NCBI GenBank assembly: GCA_012934845.2
Contig: WNNJ02003493.1
Span: 62,001-126,000, forward strand
Origin: Pomphorhynchus laevis
Taxonomy: Eukaryota; Acanthocephala; Palaeacanthocephala; Echinorhynchida; Pomphorhynchidae
Direction of reading: 5' to 3'
DNA: 64,000 nt
Shown here: in pieces, positions 29,001-35,804 of the stretch
Numbering within the stretch: position 1 is the stretch's first letter
Layout: each line of letters begins with the position of its first letter
Program-made: the position numbers and the translations under genes
The notes under the pieces: model-generated
What the model was told of the DNA's origin: nothing
The model's input: the letters and a program-made list of their open reading frames with translations, nothing else
Databases searched by the model: none

Positions 29001-29255
29001 ATTATCGCGATTGAAAGAGAAGAAGAGTGAAGATATTTCCATGGTTCCTCAGAATATGGCCGTAAATTTTGTTCAACATCGCAGATGTAATTTAATTTCA
29101 ACGTTTGATATAATGCTTTAAATTTATTTTTAGTTACCACTGATCTTGTTTCGCCAATTCAGCATGACGATCTTGTTGCGGAGTACGGAGCAAAGTTAGC
29201 AACTGGCGTCGCACGATTCGCATCACAGATGAGTCCTAAAAGCGTGGATGAATAA
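2021..29255 (+). CDS. TLS1: C9orf78/TLS1-like protein, six-exon gene
   Basis: Exons 2021-2091, 7930-8044, 8087-8145, 16780-17064, 28953-29086 and 29134-29255 join in phase with GT/AG borders into 261 codons with no stop. The order matches human C9orf78: a basic start MPKTRKLRKRR with an acidic SSEEDD patch, LVQKLRQR, LRTGGYIDVRK (human MKTGGMVDMKK), FARETN...ENELKRRK (human FSAETN...ETELKKRK), EEMLSEQMLSGIPEVDLGI (near-identical) and PQNMAVNFVQHRRF (human PTNMAVNYVQHNRF). C9orf78/Tls1 proteins associate with the spliceosome and BRR2, and in fission yeast affect splicing of telomere genes; a nuclear role is expected here. The introns are 5838, 42, 8634, 11888 and 47 nt, and the three long ones are packed with retroelements. 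Apart from LVAEYGAKL..., the C-terminal 30 residues do not resemble the human protein. The intact frame argues for a live gene. Confidence 0.93.
2516..3530 (-). pseudogene. CALR: Calreticulin pseudogene, antisense in intron 1
   Basis: Read on the - strand from 3530 to 2516, the calreticulin order is clear across several frames: FDGDNPLKNR and KPLGKFVVATKKY (N-domain), EEDIDCRVGYAKLFSSGA, YYIMFDPDICG followed by KRIVHVIINYIGTNHD (family [23 protein letters not shown]), a broken P-domain with TKPW...ERGLRIP, and the C-terminal stretch GLTGIDV...KVKSVMHFSDFLISNDVDQA ending near DDEEMSF-stop. At least three frame changes and several in-frame stops break it. It runs through the whole globular and P-domain without introns, which suggests a retrocopy, though no clear poly(A) tract is seen. 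The signal peptide end is missing; an L2-type LINE starts exactly where homology stops. No KDEL-like tail is visible. Confidence 0.85.
3530..5030 (+). mobile_element. L2-type LINE copy, RT domain
   Basis: The + strand encodes the RT of the local L2-type family in two or three frames: the start NLPELFHLLPVSSDEVSS, SDPIPTHLLKN, YRLISLLPTLSKLLERLV (frame broken), LSSAFDIVDHS, GVPQGSVLGP (as SGVPQGSVLGP in one frame) and the catalytic QYADDILIYV with YADD at 4277-4288. The thumb continues with NLVFIGFHFDNRLS and LDYCLSLFSNSPKS. Both ends are truncated: it starts inside the element at the calreticulin remnant and stops near 5030, before the 3' hairpin end. The interrupted frame makes it inactive. 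Confidence 0.88.
5035..6160. other. Unassigned intronic DNA
   Basis: This stretch of intron 1 lies between two L2-type copies. It contains short open stretches on both strands, but none resembles a known family. The 5940-6160 end is AT-rich and may include the altered 3' end of the reverse-strand L2-type copy that follows. Confidence 0.6.
6165..7790 (-). mobile_element. L2-type LINE copy, RT domain (reverse strand)
   Basis: On the - strand the RT begins near 7790 (LPKLFHIFPVSSDEVSS) and runs with SDPIPTHLLKN, IKKQSLDSSLLSSYRPISLL, FQAAFRSNNSTEI and IVSLDLSSAF in one long frame of 225 codons (7083-7760). A shifted frame has MQYADGIIIY, where the YADD box has become YADG, so the catalytic site is lost. 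The C-terminal end (ADPLS...SWNHL-like) can be traced to about 6165. The usual 3' hairpin sequence of the family is not recognisable after it. The copy lies in intron 1 of the TLS1-like gene, antisense to it. Confidence 0.88.
7930..8044 (+). CDS. TLS1: TLS1-like gene, exon 2
   Basis: The acceptor is tgtgcag|a and the donor is gtaagt. The exon starts with one base that completes AGA and ends on a codon boundary. It encodes TSLDDIKLVQKLRQRHKGLN then PEVLAFGFNYNGRSDAYT, matching the human EVRLKLEETREVQNLRKRPNG...VALLVG region. Confidence 0.9.
8087..8145 (+). CDS. TLS1: TLS1-like gene, exon 3
   Basis: This small exon lies 42 nt after exon 2. It encodes QQSINLRTGGYIDVRKVRA plus two bases of an Arg codon completed by exon 4. 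LRTGGYIDVRK corresponds to MKTGGMVDMKK in human C9orf78. The acceptor is a run of three CAGs (8084-8092), so the first two Gln residues may be optional. Confidence 0.87.
8287..10540 (-). mobile_element. RT element with C-terminal Cys/His and nuclease-like domain, copy 1
   Basis: The - strand, in several frames, encodes a distinctive RT: RLIALTKKSGIRPMGIGDVS, QVCGRLQMCAGQRCGVE, LLTIDADNAFNRINR, then YADDGSLVG (YADD-type box) and VFLGAPVGRDGYG. After the RT come GASSWL, a zinc-knuckle-like CPCGEPTSLAHSLS, RRVPSIRHNSIHDILADKLT, and ARLNISCCRFYGGRSEQALFD. The last resembles the RxD...FFDV pattern of a restriction-like nuclease in related elements. An ending like EHASF.P...TG...RLG+ follows to about 8290. 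This domain order is known in many invertebrate genomes; I cannot name the clade with certainty. The copy has several frame changes and is inactive. Confidence 0.75.
10560..12880. other. AT-rich intronic DNA with a local duplication
   Basis: No gene is recognised here. A segment containing ATTCGCTTGTGTAATTAAGC and the phrase 'aagtttgtactatttttg' occurs twice (about 11205-11320 and 11355-11440). The second copy makes an 8-bp hairpin (ATTCGCTT / AAGCGAAT at 11403-11426). The rest is low-complexity AT sequence within intron 3 of the TLS1-like gene. Confidence 0.6.
12885..13466 (+). mobile_element. Penelope-like element, 3' end fragment
   Basis: The + strand starts in the RT thumb (RIATICNDIGFLQNHLNN, IDTYFKLGYY), passes a stop after KFLWMDNK, and continues through the structured block (GGCCCC at 13163-13168, GGGGCC at 13194-13199, then GAAAC), CTGATGACCTCTAATTC, an AT-rich tail and the terminal motif ACGTAGACTCAGTTAGCTGA. 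The same order appears in the PLE copies at 25.6-26.7 and 53.6-55.1 kb. The RT core is missing, so the copy is 5'-truncated. Confidence 0.82.
13638..14822 (-). mobile_element. Penelope-like element, reverse strand, with internal tandem repeat
   Basis: Read from 14822 down, the - strand has the PLE RT region with the YIDD box written as *IDD (a stop replaces Tyr), then an open frame LTLTKTTINLYRKDDIFKFT ... NEILRIATICNDIGF ... (14254-14574). It continues into a tail with GACGAAACCTGACATAAC and CTGATGACC, and the terminal motif in reverse at 13638-13663. A second terminal motif at 13898-13920 shows that two tails are joined. Between the coding end and the tail, a 9-bp unit (TATAGTATT) is repeated at about 14150-14200. 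Confidence 0.82.
14822..16285. mobile_element. Scrambled Penelope-like fragments
   Basis: Several partial PLE pieces are joined in both orientations. At 14924-14942 lies a reverse terminal motif, and at 14955-14995 a degenerate structured block (GCCCC...GGGCGAAAC). At 15085-15235 lies a reverse RT piece around the GVP motif. At 15855-16122 a + tail with GGCTTC...GAGGCTGAAA is followed by CAGACTCAGTTATCTGAT, and at 16123-16280 a second + tail ends in ACGTAGATTTAGTTTGCTGA. Six perfect hairpins interrupt the sequence (14818-14897 and 14992-15070). Confidence 0.7.
16780..17064 (+). CDS. TLS1: TLS1-like gene, exon 4
   Basis: The acceptor is accatttag|g and the donor is gtatgt. It encodes DLENMMQGNFARETNHRAED, IENELKRRKI and the family signature EEMLSEQMLSGIPEVDLGIE. 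The start and end phases (one base in, two bases out) fit exons 3 and 5 exactly. It is the largest coding block of the gene. A separate initiator ATG inside it (16793) is not needed, because the upstream exons join in frame. Confidence 0.93.
17250..19560 (-). mobile_element. LINE with Cys-rich C-terminus, copy 1
   Basis: The - strand begins in the endonuclease (IIAGDFNARF at 19501-19521, STGKSCIDIIFTN), continues through a linker and a spaced RT: LPFTPFEVVRSLSILKDHKA, AAGLDQLCVEQLK, LDTYRGIAILNHSYKLLTRL, EQYGFRPKRSTSDAIK, FVDFKRAFDTVNRS, ANRGVLQGDPLS and a YADD box (17989-18000). The thumb has LLPIVSYALPVIWSDL and RFVKRIVQVS. A C-terminal SVHGYHDKFC...CICVLCKNECA...HIFTC closes it near 17250. 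The clade is uncertain: it is an APE-type LINE of the Jockey/I/R1-like broad group. Frame changes occur at 18.0, 18.5, 18.8 and 19.2 kb. It sits in intron 4 of the TLS1-like gene, antisense. Confidence 0.82.
19800..20215 (-). pseudogene. Unrecognised coding-like segment
   Basis: The - strand has a clean reading stretch beginning LLGDPEKITLYNCFRSPTM, then MPYYEQMIIPFFSRLIES, WMAGELSVAATWQKQ and GDGFSIAVLCGR. It is markedly more GC-rich than its surroundings. Its well-formed hydrophobic and aromatic pattern suggests real protein ancestry. I do not recognise the family. It lies in intron 4 of the TLS1-like gene, beside the truncated 5' end of a LINE, and could be a fossil of a host gene or of another inserted element. 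Confidence 0.4.
20316..22476. repeat. Segmental direct duplication in AT-rich DNA
   Basis: A 158-bp block at 20316-20473 recurs at 22114-22271 with a single clear difference (agagcc versus agatcc). A second block at about 21551-21747 recurs at 22279-22476. In the second pair the blocks are adjacent, but in the first they are 1.08 kb apart. That extra 1.08 kb contains a PLE terminal motif in reverse (21135-21160) and a 13-bp perfect hairpin (21321-21357). The remaining DNA is low-complexity (TAAT)-rich sequence without a recognised gene. Confidence 0.75.
22684..24165 (-). mobile_element. LINE with Cys-rich C-terminus, copy 2
   Basis: This is the same family as 17250-19560, 5'-truncated in the RT. 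The - strand reads VIKMLYKGNGGPSNPSGY, LPVKQFGFRKNRSTTEAINI, FVDFKAAFD, SGVLQGDPLSPLLFLMYISD, ILYDDLTILAAS (catalytic box YDDL in place of YADD), KLTVNSTKTKIIKFRRGG, EFKFLGLTVTTKWSFNSSIE, and the end ASIHGYHDKFC...CICHYCLQSC...HVFNC. The frame breaks several times. It lies antisense in intron 4. Confidence 0.82.
24165..25585. other. Unassigned intronic DNA
   Basis: No known gene or element is recognised. The phrase 'ctgaagatgaat' plus 'cagaagcgtttgaaa' at about 24190-24225 repeats one at 22465-22500, so copy 2 of the LINE may have been inserted into, or flanked by, this repeat. A 16-bp tandem pair CCATCTTGTGACGTAA lies at 24868-24899, and a perfect 10-bp hairpin at 25336-25359. Confidence 0.55.
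25585..26660 (+). mobile_element. Penelope-like element, RT and 3' end
   Basis: The + strand starts at the GVP-like RT region (SPIIADLFLSFIEYEFVHN in a broken frame), has an intact YIDD box (MKYMFRYIDDICVFNSNNFY near 25686-25745), then KFTRNIFMHEHSCIPYNI, ICNDIGFLQNHLNN and KQKIVKYINQ. A partly duplicated thumb segment follows at 26280-26460. The structured block is degenerate (GGCCCC kept, partner lost). The tail reads CAGATGACCTATAATTC. Confidence 0.82.
26660..27530. mobile_element. Degenerate Penelope-like pieces
   Basis: Short PLE-derived phrases in both orientations ('aagaattgcaacaatatgtaat', 'ttttatggatgga', 'cattcatgcat...') are scattered through AT-rich DNA. At 27295-27520 the reverse complement of the thumb region can be followed, with insertions. 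No intact domain remains. Confidence 0.5.
27530..27795 (+). mobile_element. Penelope-like 3' tail
   Basis: This solo tail starts within the structured block (GGGGAGTTAAGGGACTGAAACC), with CTGATAGCATAGCAG and CTGATGACCTCTAATCC, and runs through the AT-rich tail to ACGTAGACTCAGTTAGCTGA (27771-27790). No coding part is attached on the same strand. Confidence 0.75.
27825..28930 (-). mobile_element. Penelope-like RT, reverse strand, two overlapping copies
   Basis: The - strand has the N-terminal RT of the PLE family: PILYWNPKLHKNPI-like sequence near 28440, FICSAFKCTLKPLSVYMNK, DFSTLYTNLDLVDIKEALVK (28120-28190; LYTN is a Penelope RT hallmark), then MDKIELIESLNILINQNYLK and FKQVKGVPI...SSPIIADLFS (27828-28028). 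A second, more decayed copy of the LYTN region follows at about 28540-28740. It lies in intron 4 of the TLS1-like gene, just upstream of exon 5. Confidence 0.82.
28953..29086 (+). CDS. TLS1: TLS1-like gene, exon 5
   Basis: The acceptor ttattaag|a gives the only start that keeps the phase; the donor is gtaatt. It encodes EKVRNIEETEKLKQKLLSRL, KEKKSEDIS and MVPQNMAVNFVQHRR, matching human AKIKNIIST...FVPTNMAVNYVQHNR. The first base completes the Glu codon left by exon 4, and the last base opens the Phe codon finished by exon 6. Confidence 0.92.
29134..29255 (+). CDS. TLS1: TLS1-like gene, exon 6 and stop
   Basis: After a 47-nt intron (acceptor atttttag), the exon encodes FTTDLVSPIQHDDLVAEYGA, KLATGVARFASQM and SPKSVDE, then TAA (29253-29255). 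Only the first residues resemble the human protein. No AATAAA is obvious in the AT-rich DNA just downstream. Confidence 0.85.
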
Positions 29256-29404
29256 GATTTTGAGAACAAATTCATTTATTAACCATTCAGTAGTCTAAAT
29301 AATTTATTAAATTATTATTAATTATTATTTAATAAATTACAACAAATTTATATATTTTATAAAATATCAATCTTAATTATCTCAATTATAAAATAGTCAA
29401 TTTT

Positions 29405-30430
29405 TGGATAGTCGAAATCAGGGAAGTCATTCTTGCGCGAAGGTTATGCTGAATGAACTGTGTTCATCCGATTTGACATCAAACGAGAGTGTGATATTGA
29501 ATTTCTCGATAAAGTCGTCTAGTATATTTACACCTTTTGTAACAACTTTGATTTCATTTTGATTAAAGAATTAATTTTGATTTTTTTGTGTTCGTTGGAT
29601 GAATTAGTAAAATCCATTTTAAAGGACTGACGTGATATTCGAATATATGGCTTATTTCTTGCATATCATTCCATAGCAAAGCCAAATCTTCATATCGACG
29701 CATGTTCACCGTCCGTGTACCACTTATGCGTTTCCTCATGAATCCGAGACTGTAACTCTCTAAGAAGCGGGAATGATGCGTATGCAGCCATCACCAGCAG
29801 ATTCCCATGGATAAACCATTCTTTCGAACACAGTAACTCTACTATTCCATAGAGGCAGCTGATTAATAGCAATTATCATAGTATTATCATCATACAAGAA
29901 ATTGTTTTGGTTCATGCTTTGAATAAAACATGAACAATCATGAAGTATTTGCCTGTTTACACAATTAAATTCGTTTTTGGTGTCTACTTGTGGAATACAT
30001 TTATCATTCGATTTTTCGAATTATCATTCGACAATTCGATGCTTCACCTCACCGATTCAGGTAGGACGAACACTTGAACTTTTGTGTATTTCAAAATCGG
30101 CAACCGTCGGTATTTTGACTCATTGTATGATCTGTCAATAATTCACGCCACTTATTTGCATCCATTTCGGATGGACATGCACATCTTTAGGCTTTTTGAA
30201 GCAGCTATTACGTCATCTTGGTTGATATCATGAAATACGATATTATTGTGATGTAAGTCTTTAATTTTATCGAAAACGGTAATCGCTTCTCTTTGATCTC
30301 ACATGTCAAAACCCTCGAGGATTGTCCTTTAGATTTCAGTATTCTGGTGGCTTCCCTGATTTTCTCATTGCGAGTTAGCTTTATTACGTCTAGTATAATA
30401 TCAGGTATGTTGTTTAGTCTTGATTGCCTA
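29405..30430 (-). pseudogene. Decayed coding segment of unknown family
   Basis: On the - strand several protein-like stretches follow one another in different frames: RLNNIPDIILDVIKLTRNEK, DLHHNNIVFHDINQDDVIAA, SKYRRLPILKYTKVQVFV, NTMIIAINQLPLWNSRVTVF, RRYEDLALLWNDMQEISHIF and, last, EIKVVTKGVNILDDFIEKFN ending SFSITFAQE-stop. Their composition is unlike the surrounding AT-rich noise. The family is not recognised, and the copy looks old and broken. It lies between the end of the TLS1-like gene and the UQCC4-like gene. Confidence 0.45.
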
Positions 30431-30592
30431 TTGCTCGACGAAAAAACGTAAAATATATTTTATATAAAATATACAATGATTTAAATATAAATCTAACACT
30501 CTTAGAAGTCAATTCTTAATTTTATAACATGTTTCTAACGTAAATTAAAATAATATCATTTTAAATCGACAGTCACAATTCAATTTTTAAAA

Positions 30593-30910
30593 TTACTTCT
30601 GACTTTGTGGATTTATTTCGGAGGCTTCGCGCATTTTTTTATCGATGTCGTTCTCCTCTCGTAAAACTCCAAAATATAAAATGAAAAAAGCTGTTGACAA
30701 TAGAATTATATGTCCTTCATATTTCGGGTAATTACGACTAGGATTCAATTCATCCAGTACGCTGTGGGCTTCAGCTTTGGAACCTTTAAACTTATAAGGA
30801 GAATCGAATTCTTTCTTACCTTCTTTAATAGATTTGAAAATGTTGTCTTTTATCGATAGTAAACGTCGAGAACTACGTAACAGTTGTAATGTTGGAAGTG
30901 CTTTATTCAT
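30593..30910 (-). CDS. UQCC4: CCSMST1/UQCC4-like mitochondrial membrane protein
   Basis: This is an uninterrupted 105-residue frame. It starts MNKALPTLQLLRSSRRLLSI, a typical mitochondrial targeting peptide (basic, no acidic residues). It then has SPYKFKGSKAEAHSVLD, which matches the PIEFSSSKANPHRW motif of CCSMST1. A single membrane segment GHIILLSTAFFILYFGV is followed by LREENDIDKKM (human CYLREESEADQWL). Human CCSMST1/C16orf91 (UQCC4) is a small inner-membrane protein linked to complex III assembly. Length and domain order fit the family. The assignment rests on these motifs and was not tested by a database search. The ATG directly follows TTTTTTAAAG, an acceptor-like sequence, so a 5' UTR intron or a leader is possible. 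Confidence 0.75.
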   Translation of the reverse strand: MNKALPTLQLLRSSRRLLSIKDNIFKSIKEGKKEFDSPYKFKGSKAEAHSVLDELNPSRNYPKYEGHIILLSTAFFILYFGVLREENDIDKKMREASEINPQSQK

Positions 30911-31064
30911 CTTTAAAAAATTAATAAAATCAATTAATAATCAATTAAAGTTAATTAACATCTGAACCTTTCAGAGTAAATATAGAGTAAATGAATAAGG
31001 AAAGGCTAGGATTCAGATTATAACCTAAAATATCAACGTCTGAAGCTAGAAATATAAGTATTGA

Positions 31065-31160
31065 AATCGACAGTTCCAGACTGACAGCTTTAAATCGACA
31101 GTTCCAGACCGACAGTTTCAAATCGACAGTTCCAAATCGACAATTCCAGAACGAATTGAT
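31065..31160. repeat. Short minisatellite based on AAATCGACAGTTCCAGA
   Basis: The phrase AAATCGACAGTTCCAGA(C) is repeated about five times with variation upstream of the UQCC4-like gene. A relative, AAATCGACAGTCACAATTC, lies just past its stop (about 30562). No function is apparent. Confidence 0.7.
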
Positions 31161-32390
31161 CCTGCTTGGCTTAAATACATAATTGGAAAGACGCAAGCTT
31201 ACTGAAATATATACTTCTCGACTCAAGTAGTATGTGACGGTAACAATTGTGATATTTAGACCACGGTATCGGTTCCGCGGTCAGATTGTGATCAGCTTTT
31301 AGTGTGAAAGTTATGTGATTTTTGCTATGCGTCTATTCTTGAAGGATCATTGATTATTAATGTAAATGGTCAATAATGAACACTGATCCGAACAATATCC
31401 ATGACCGGAAAAAATTTTGAAGCACGACTTAATACGACTTTTTTATGTATTGAAAAACAACTCCCGTATGTATTGACTTGATTCCTTAGGAGTTGGAATA
31501 ACTCGGTTTAATTTGTTTCATTTATTTAACAATATATTTATTCGGTAAATGTTCGAATTATCTAGAAAACTATTTTATACACGAAAGAAATCGAAATTAA
31601 TCAAACTAAACATTTGTTTAATCAAATTAAACAAACTAAACAATGCAAAAAATCTATTAATCTTCAACTTCACCTTAGATCAGCTATCAGTCGCCATTCA
31701 AACTCACGGCCTCAGGTCAGGTAGGATCTGAGATTACTGCCGCGCTAGCGCGCCGCTCTCCGACTGAACCATTCATGTTTTGTAATTAACATTTACAAAA
31801 CTTTAAGATAACTTTGGATGAGTTAAGGAGTAATGAGTGCATAATCTTCCTTTCAACGATTTATACATAGTTTAGAAAAGTTGAATGCTATGAATATATA
31901 ATTTGGATAAAAAATATTTAGCCTCTAAAATGTTATAGTTATCTTGAAAAATATTTTATACCTCAAAGTTAATACAAAAATTATAACCGAAATTAATTTA
32001 TAATTAATTTTAAATTGTTGAATTTAAATAACTTTGGACACATAGAATGTGCCCTAAAATTTGACATAATCTTCTGCCATATTTTTACGAACTCAAAATG
32101 TTGATAAAAATATTTTTCTAATTAAATAATTTAAATTAATTACTTTTACAATTAAAACTTTTTTACCTTAAAAATGTTTGAGAAATAATATACATACAAT
32201 TAATATATACAATAAATATATGCAATTGGACTATTCAACGCATTGATTGGACGTGTAAATTGAACTATTCAACGAATTGGACAACGAATATAGACTATTC
32301 AACGAATATCACCACTTAGTCACATTGATTCCAACTTATCCACAAGACAAATAACAATTTTACAATACAATAACTGATTTTAATTACATA
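31160..32390. other. Unassigned intergenic DNA
   Basis: AT-rich sequence with short open stretches on both strands and no recognised family. It ends at the start of the RT element at about 32.4 kb. Confidence 0.55.
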
Positions 32391-32394
32391 TTAC

Positions 32395-34915
32395 AATTCC
32401 TCGAGGGAAACTATAGACGCAAATTCGTTGTTGCACGTGCAATGAACCTGCCGCAAAATGCAAGTGCTGTCGATGTGTGATGAATCGTACTGCACGCAAA
32501 AAAAATCGAACACCATACCAACTCGCTCGACAATATACGAAGTGGTTTGTCAATGGAGACCCAAGCACTTGTGTCTGTCCCTGTGCAATGCTAGTAATCA
32601 GTTCGTAAGGATTTTGGCAGGTTTTTACTCGAAAGCAGCAAATTCGGAACATTTGGATGCCCTAAAAGACGCCACTGTATTCTCACAGCTAATCCTTCAA
32701 AAATACGAACAAGAAAGATCTCAGCGATTCGGAAAACGATTGAACGTCGACTGAAATTTTGGTCGGATCACATTATCAATGCCTGTCGACTAACTTATGG
32801 AAGTGCGGGACCTTCTAGGGTCGATTCACAATCCTGGCGAAGATTCCTTACATGTTTTGGAGCTGACTCTCGCAATTTAGCACGTTCCCTCGCTGACCTA
32901 GCCATCAGTATTGCGAGTAAAAATTTACCTATGGGCTCACTAGACGCGTTTACTGGGTGTAGACTCGTCGCAATTCGGAAAAAAGCAGGTGGAATTAGAC
33001 CGATAGGAATTTGTGAAGTCTCGGGACGAATTATCTGCCGCACTTTATTGAGTATAATCAAAATGGATTTGATGGATGCTACAAGTGTTCTCCAATTAGC
33101 TGCATTTCAGAAATTCAGAATCAAATAGGCTGTGCGATCATTACGAGACGCCTATTTTATGAACAGTGATCAATGCCTGCTGGCAGTCGTCGCTTCTAAC
33201 GCATTTAACACCATTAATCGAGCAACCACACTCCATAATATCAATTATATTAGTCCAGCGCTTACGGTAGCCTTACAGAATGTTTATAAATCACCAGCAA
33301 TGCTCTATTTAGGTGGAGATACAATAGTCTCGATAAAGGGATTTACTCAGGGAGATCCCTTGGCTATACCTGCGTATGCTATGTCCACCCTATCACTTAT
33401 CGATTACATCCAGCGAAATGTTCCTCGAATTGTTCAAAGGTGGTACGCCGATGACTCAAACTTTGTCGGCAGCAGTGAAGACATCCAAAAGGTCTGGGAT
33501 ATTCTCACAAACAAGGATCCCCTATATGGATACCATGTGAACGCCTCCACAACAAAGATGCTCTCTCACAAACGGATCGATATGCCTTCATCTCTGGTTG
33601 TAGTATCGAATTACTTTACCGGGTTGATAACACTTGGAGTGCCCATTGGCACTGAAATATTCGTTTCTGAGCACCGAAACATGTAACGCATGGGTATCTG
33701 TCGTCGATCGACTAAAGAAGGTGGCCCAAATTGATCCACACATTGCATTCAAGAGGGTTGGTTCATTCAATGCAGTTCAGATGGACACATTAGCTCCAGT
33801 TGATTGAGTGCATACCAGAAAGCTTGTTGCAAATGCAAATGTGATCTTTCAGTCACTAGTACCAGTTTACACTAAATTTCCGCTCGACGCGAAGTGGATC
33901 ATAATTATTTTGTCGCCGCTAAAGCTTGGAGGACTTGGTATCTTTGATCCATGTTTTAACAATCAAGTTGAGTTCCAGGGATTTCTAGAAATGTGCAGAG
34001 CGTTTGATTGCGCTGATAGCGCTGATCAACTTTACGAACTGCAAAATTAGATCTAGGCATGTCTATCTAATAAAAGAAAAATCTTATTTAATGAGAGGCT
34101 TGCAGCGGTTATCGAGTCTCTGGAGCCTGCAATTGCGAATTCCATATCACATGCTGCAACTGACGGAGCGTCATCTTGGCTCAGCTCACTACCACTTAAG
34201 ACGGAGAGGTTTCACCTCAGTCCTTTGGAATTCATCGATACTCTACGCTGCCGATATGGATAGTAAACCCTGGCCGAAGAATGACAGTGCGTCTGTGGAG
34301 AGTTAATGAGTGTTGGTCATGCACTTTCTTGCGCCAGAGGAGGCTGACCGACAATCAGACATAACGCAATCGGGGACATAACTGCCCAAGAATTAATAGA
34401 AGTATGTCACGGTGTGGGAATCGAGTCTCGTCTTTCTCAAATCCCCGAGTCGATGTCCTTTCAATGTTCTTGCACCACAAGAGATGTACAAGCAAGACTA
34501 GATATTGTATGTTCTGGATTTCATGCGGAACGATATGAGCGGACGTTCTGTGACGTCACGATATTTTCAACGCTTGCTCAACCTTACGCAAATCGTAGTG
34601 CCCGTCCCGCCTTCGAGTTCAACGAAAAACGCAAGATATCAAAATACGGAGAGCGAATCGAACTGGTTAAGCATTGTAGTTTTCTGCCCCTTGTTTTTTC
34701 TACATCAGCGGGCATGGGTGCAAGTACAGTATCGCTGTTGCGGTCAATCATTTGCAAGAAAACCGAGGCATATATACAGTATTACGCGGAGAATCTCATT
34801 CGCTTTAAGCGACGTCTTGCCTTCTCAATCATGCGTTCATGCTCGGCCTCGCTTTGGACTCCAAGATCTAGCCGTTCCCTTCCGGCAAAACCGTTTACGG
34901 AAGCATGACATCTAA
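32395..34915 (+). mobile_element. RT element with C-terminal Cys/His and nuclease-like domain, copy 2
   Basis: This is the forward-strand sister of 8287-10540. The + strand reads DAFTGCRLVAIRKKAGGIRP, IGICEVSGRII, CLLAVVASNAFNTINRATTL, GFTQGDPLAIPAYAMSTL and RWYADDSNFVG (YADD intact), NASTTKMLSHKR, then TLGVPIGTEI. The late part has ARLDIVCSGFHAERYERTFC then DVTIF (a candidate D...D-x-T/V nuclease pair), EHCSFLPLVFSTSAGMG (as VKHCSFLPLV...) and RLAFSIMRSCSASLW. Stops and frame changes separate these blocks. The clade name is uncertain; the domain order is shared by both copies here. Confidence 0.78.
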
Positions 34916-34919
34916 ACTT

Positions 34920-35555
34920 TTCGATTTTGTAAATTTTCTTTCTAAAAAATATTAATGGTATATTCCCTAAATATTTATCTATTACAAATAGTACAAATAC
35001 AACTCCAATTAATAAATATTAATTGATATTATTAAAATTAATATTAATTGATGTTAATCGTAATATTACGAATATTTAAATTGAAGGTGAGTTAATATTT
35101 TCGTAAATAACTTCTTAGATAATTAACTACGGTGAAAATGTGACGGTATGAAATTACTATCTTGTTATGATAAATCTGAAATTTCACAAATGTTTTGCAT
35201 CAGCCATGGCCGCTAATTGAATGTATCGCCAATTCATATTCCTGTCGCAGCTGAGGAAACGCCACTGGCGAAAATAAGTTTCCACATTTGAAGTGGAAAC
35301 GCCACTTCAAATGTGCGGACTTATACATTAAGCAACATGCGAAATCCACTCTCATTAAATATTATATTGAACGACTCATAATTCTTAGCATCCGCTTACG
35401 TTTGATCTCAACAAAAAAATTTAAGCGGGAATGACCAAGAAATCACCCTGTGTGAACCTCTCTTTGGATAAAATGATGTCCTTTTCAACAAGTAAAAAAA
35501 TCTCTTGAATAGGTATTCTCTAGTACCTGATGAAGATGCAAGCATATCAGGTGTT
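34920..35555. other. AT-rich spacer with a perfect hairpin
   Basis: No gene is seen. A perfect inverted repeat with 14-bp arms and a 5-nt loop lies at 35283-35315 (CACATTTGAAGTGG / CCACTTCAAATGTG). Confidence 0.6.
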
Positions 35556-35559
35556 TATT

Positions 35560-35705
35560 TTTAATTAATAATTTTATGTTTTACTATTAAAGGCATTATT
35601 TGCGTCGATTGTTAGCAAAATGCTTACATCACATGATTTAAAGGCTTCATGAATGAATGACTGTTTTAGTGACACATTTTTGACCAGTGCATAACCTAAG
35701 TCATT
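35560..35705 (-). mobile_element. RT element with nuclease-like domain, small fragment (copy 3)
   Basis: On the - strand a short frame reads NDLGYALVKNVSLKQSFIHE, then AFKSCDVSILLTIDANNAFN. LLTIDANNAFNS aligns with LLTIDADNAFNRINR of copy 1 at about 9.98-10.02 kb. It is only about 145 bp long. Confidence 0.65.
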
Positions 35706-35804
35706 ATAGATAATATATTATAAATAATATATTAATTTTTATTTAATAAAAATTATAGAAAGTAAAATAATACAATAACAGTTCCCGAAAATGAGTCAAT
35801 AAGT

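Noticed and set aside
32380-32652. Reverse-strand frame with several Cys residues
   Set aside because: It is the shadow of the forward-strand RT element and has no recognised domain.
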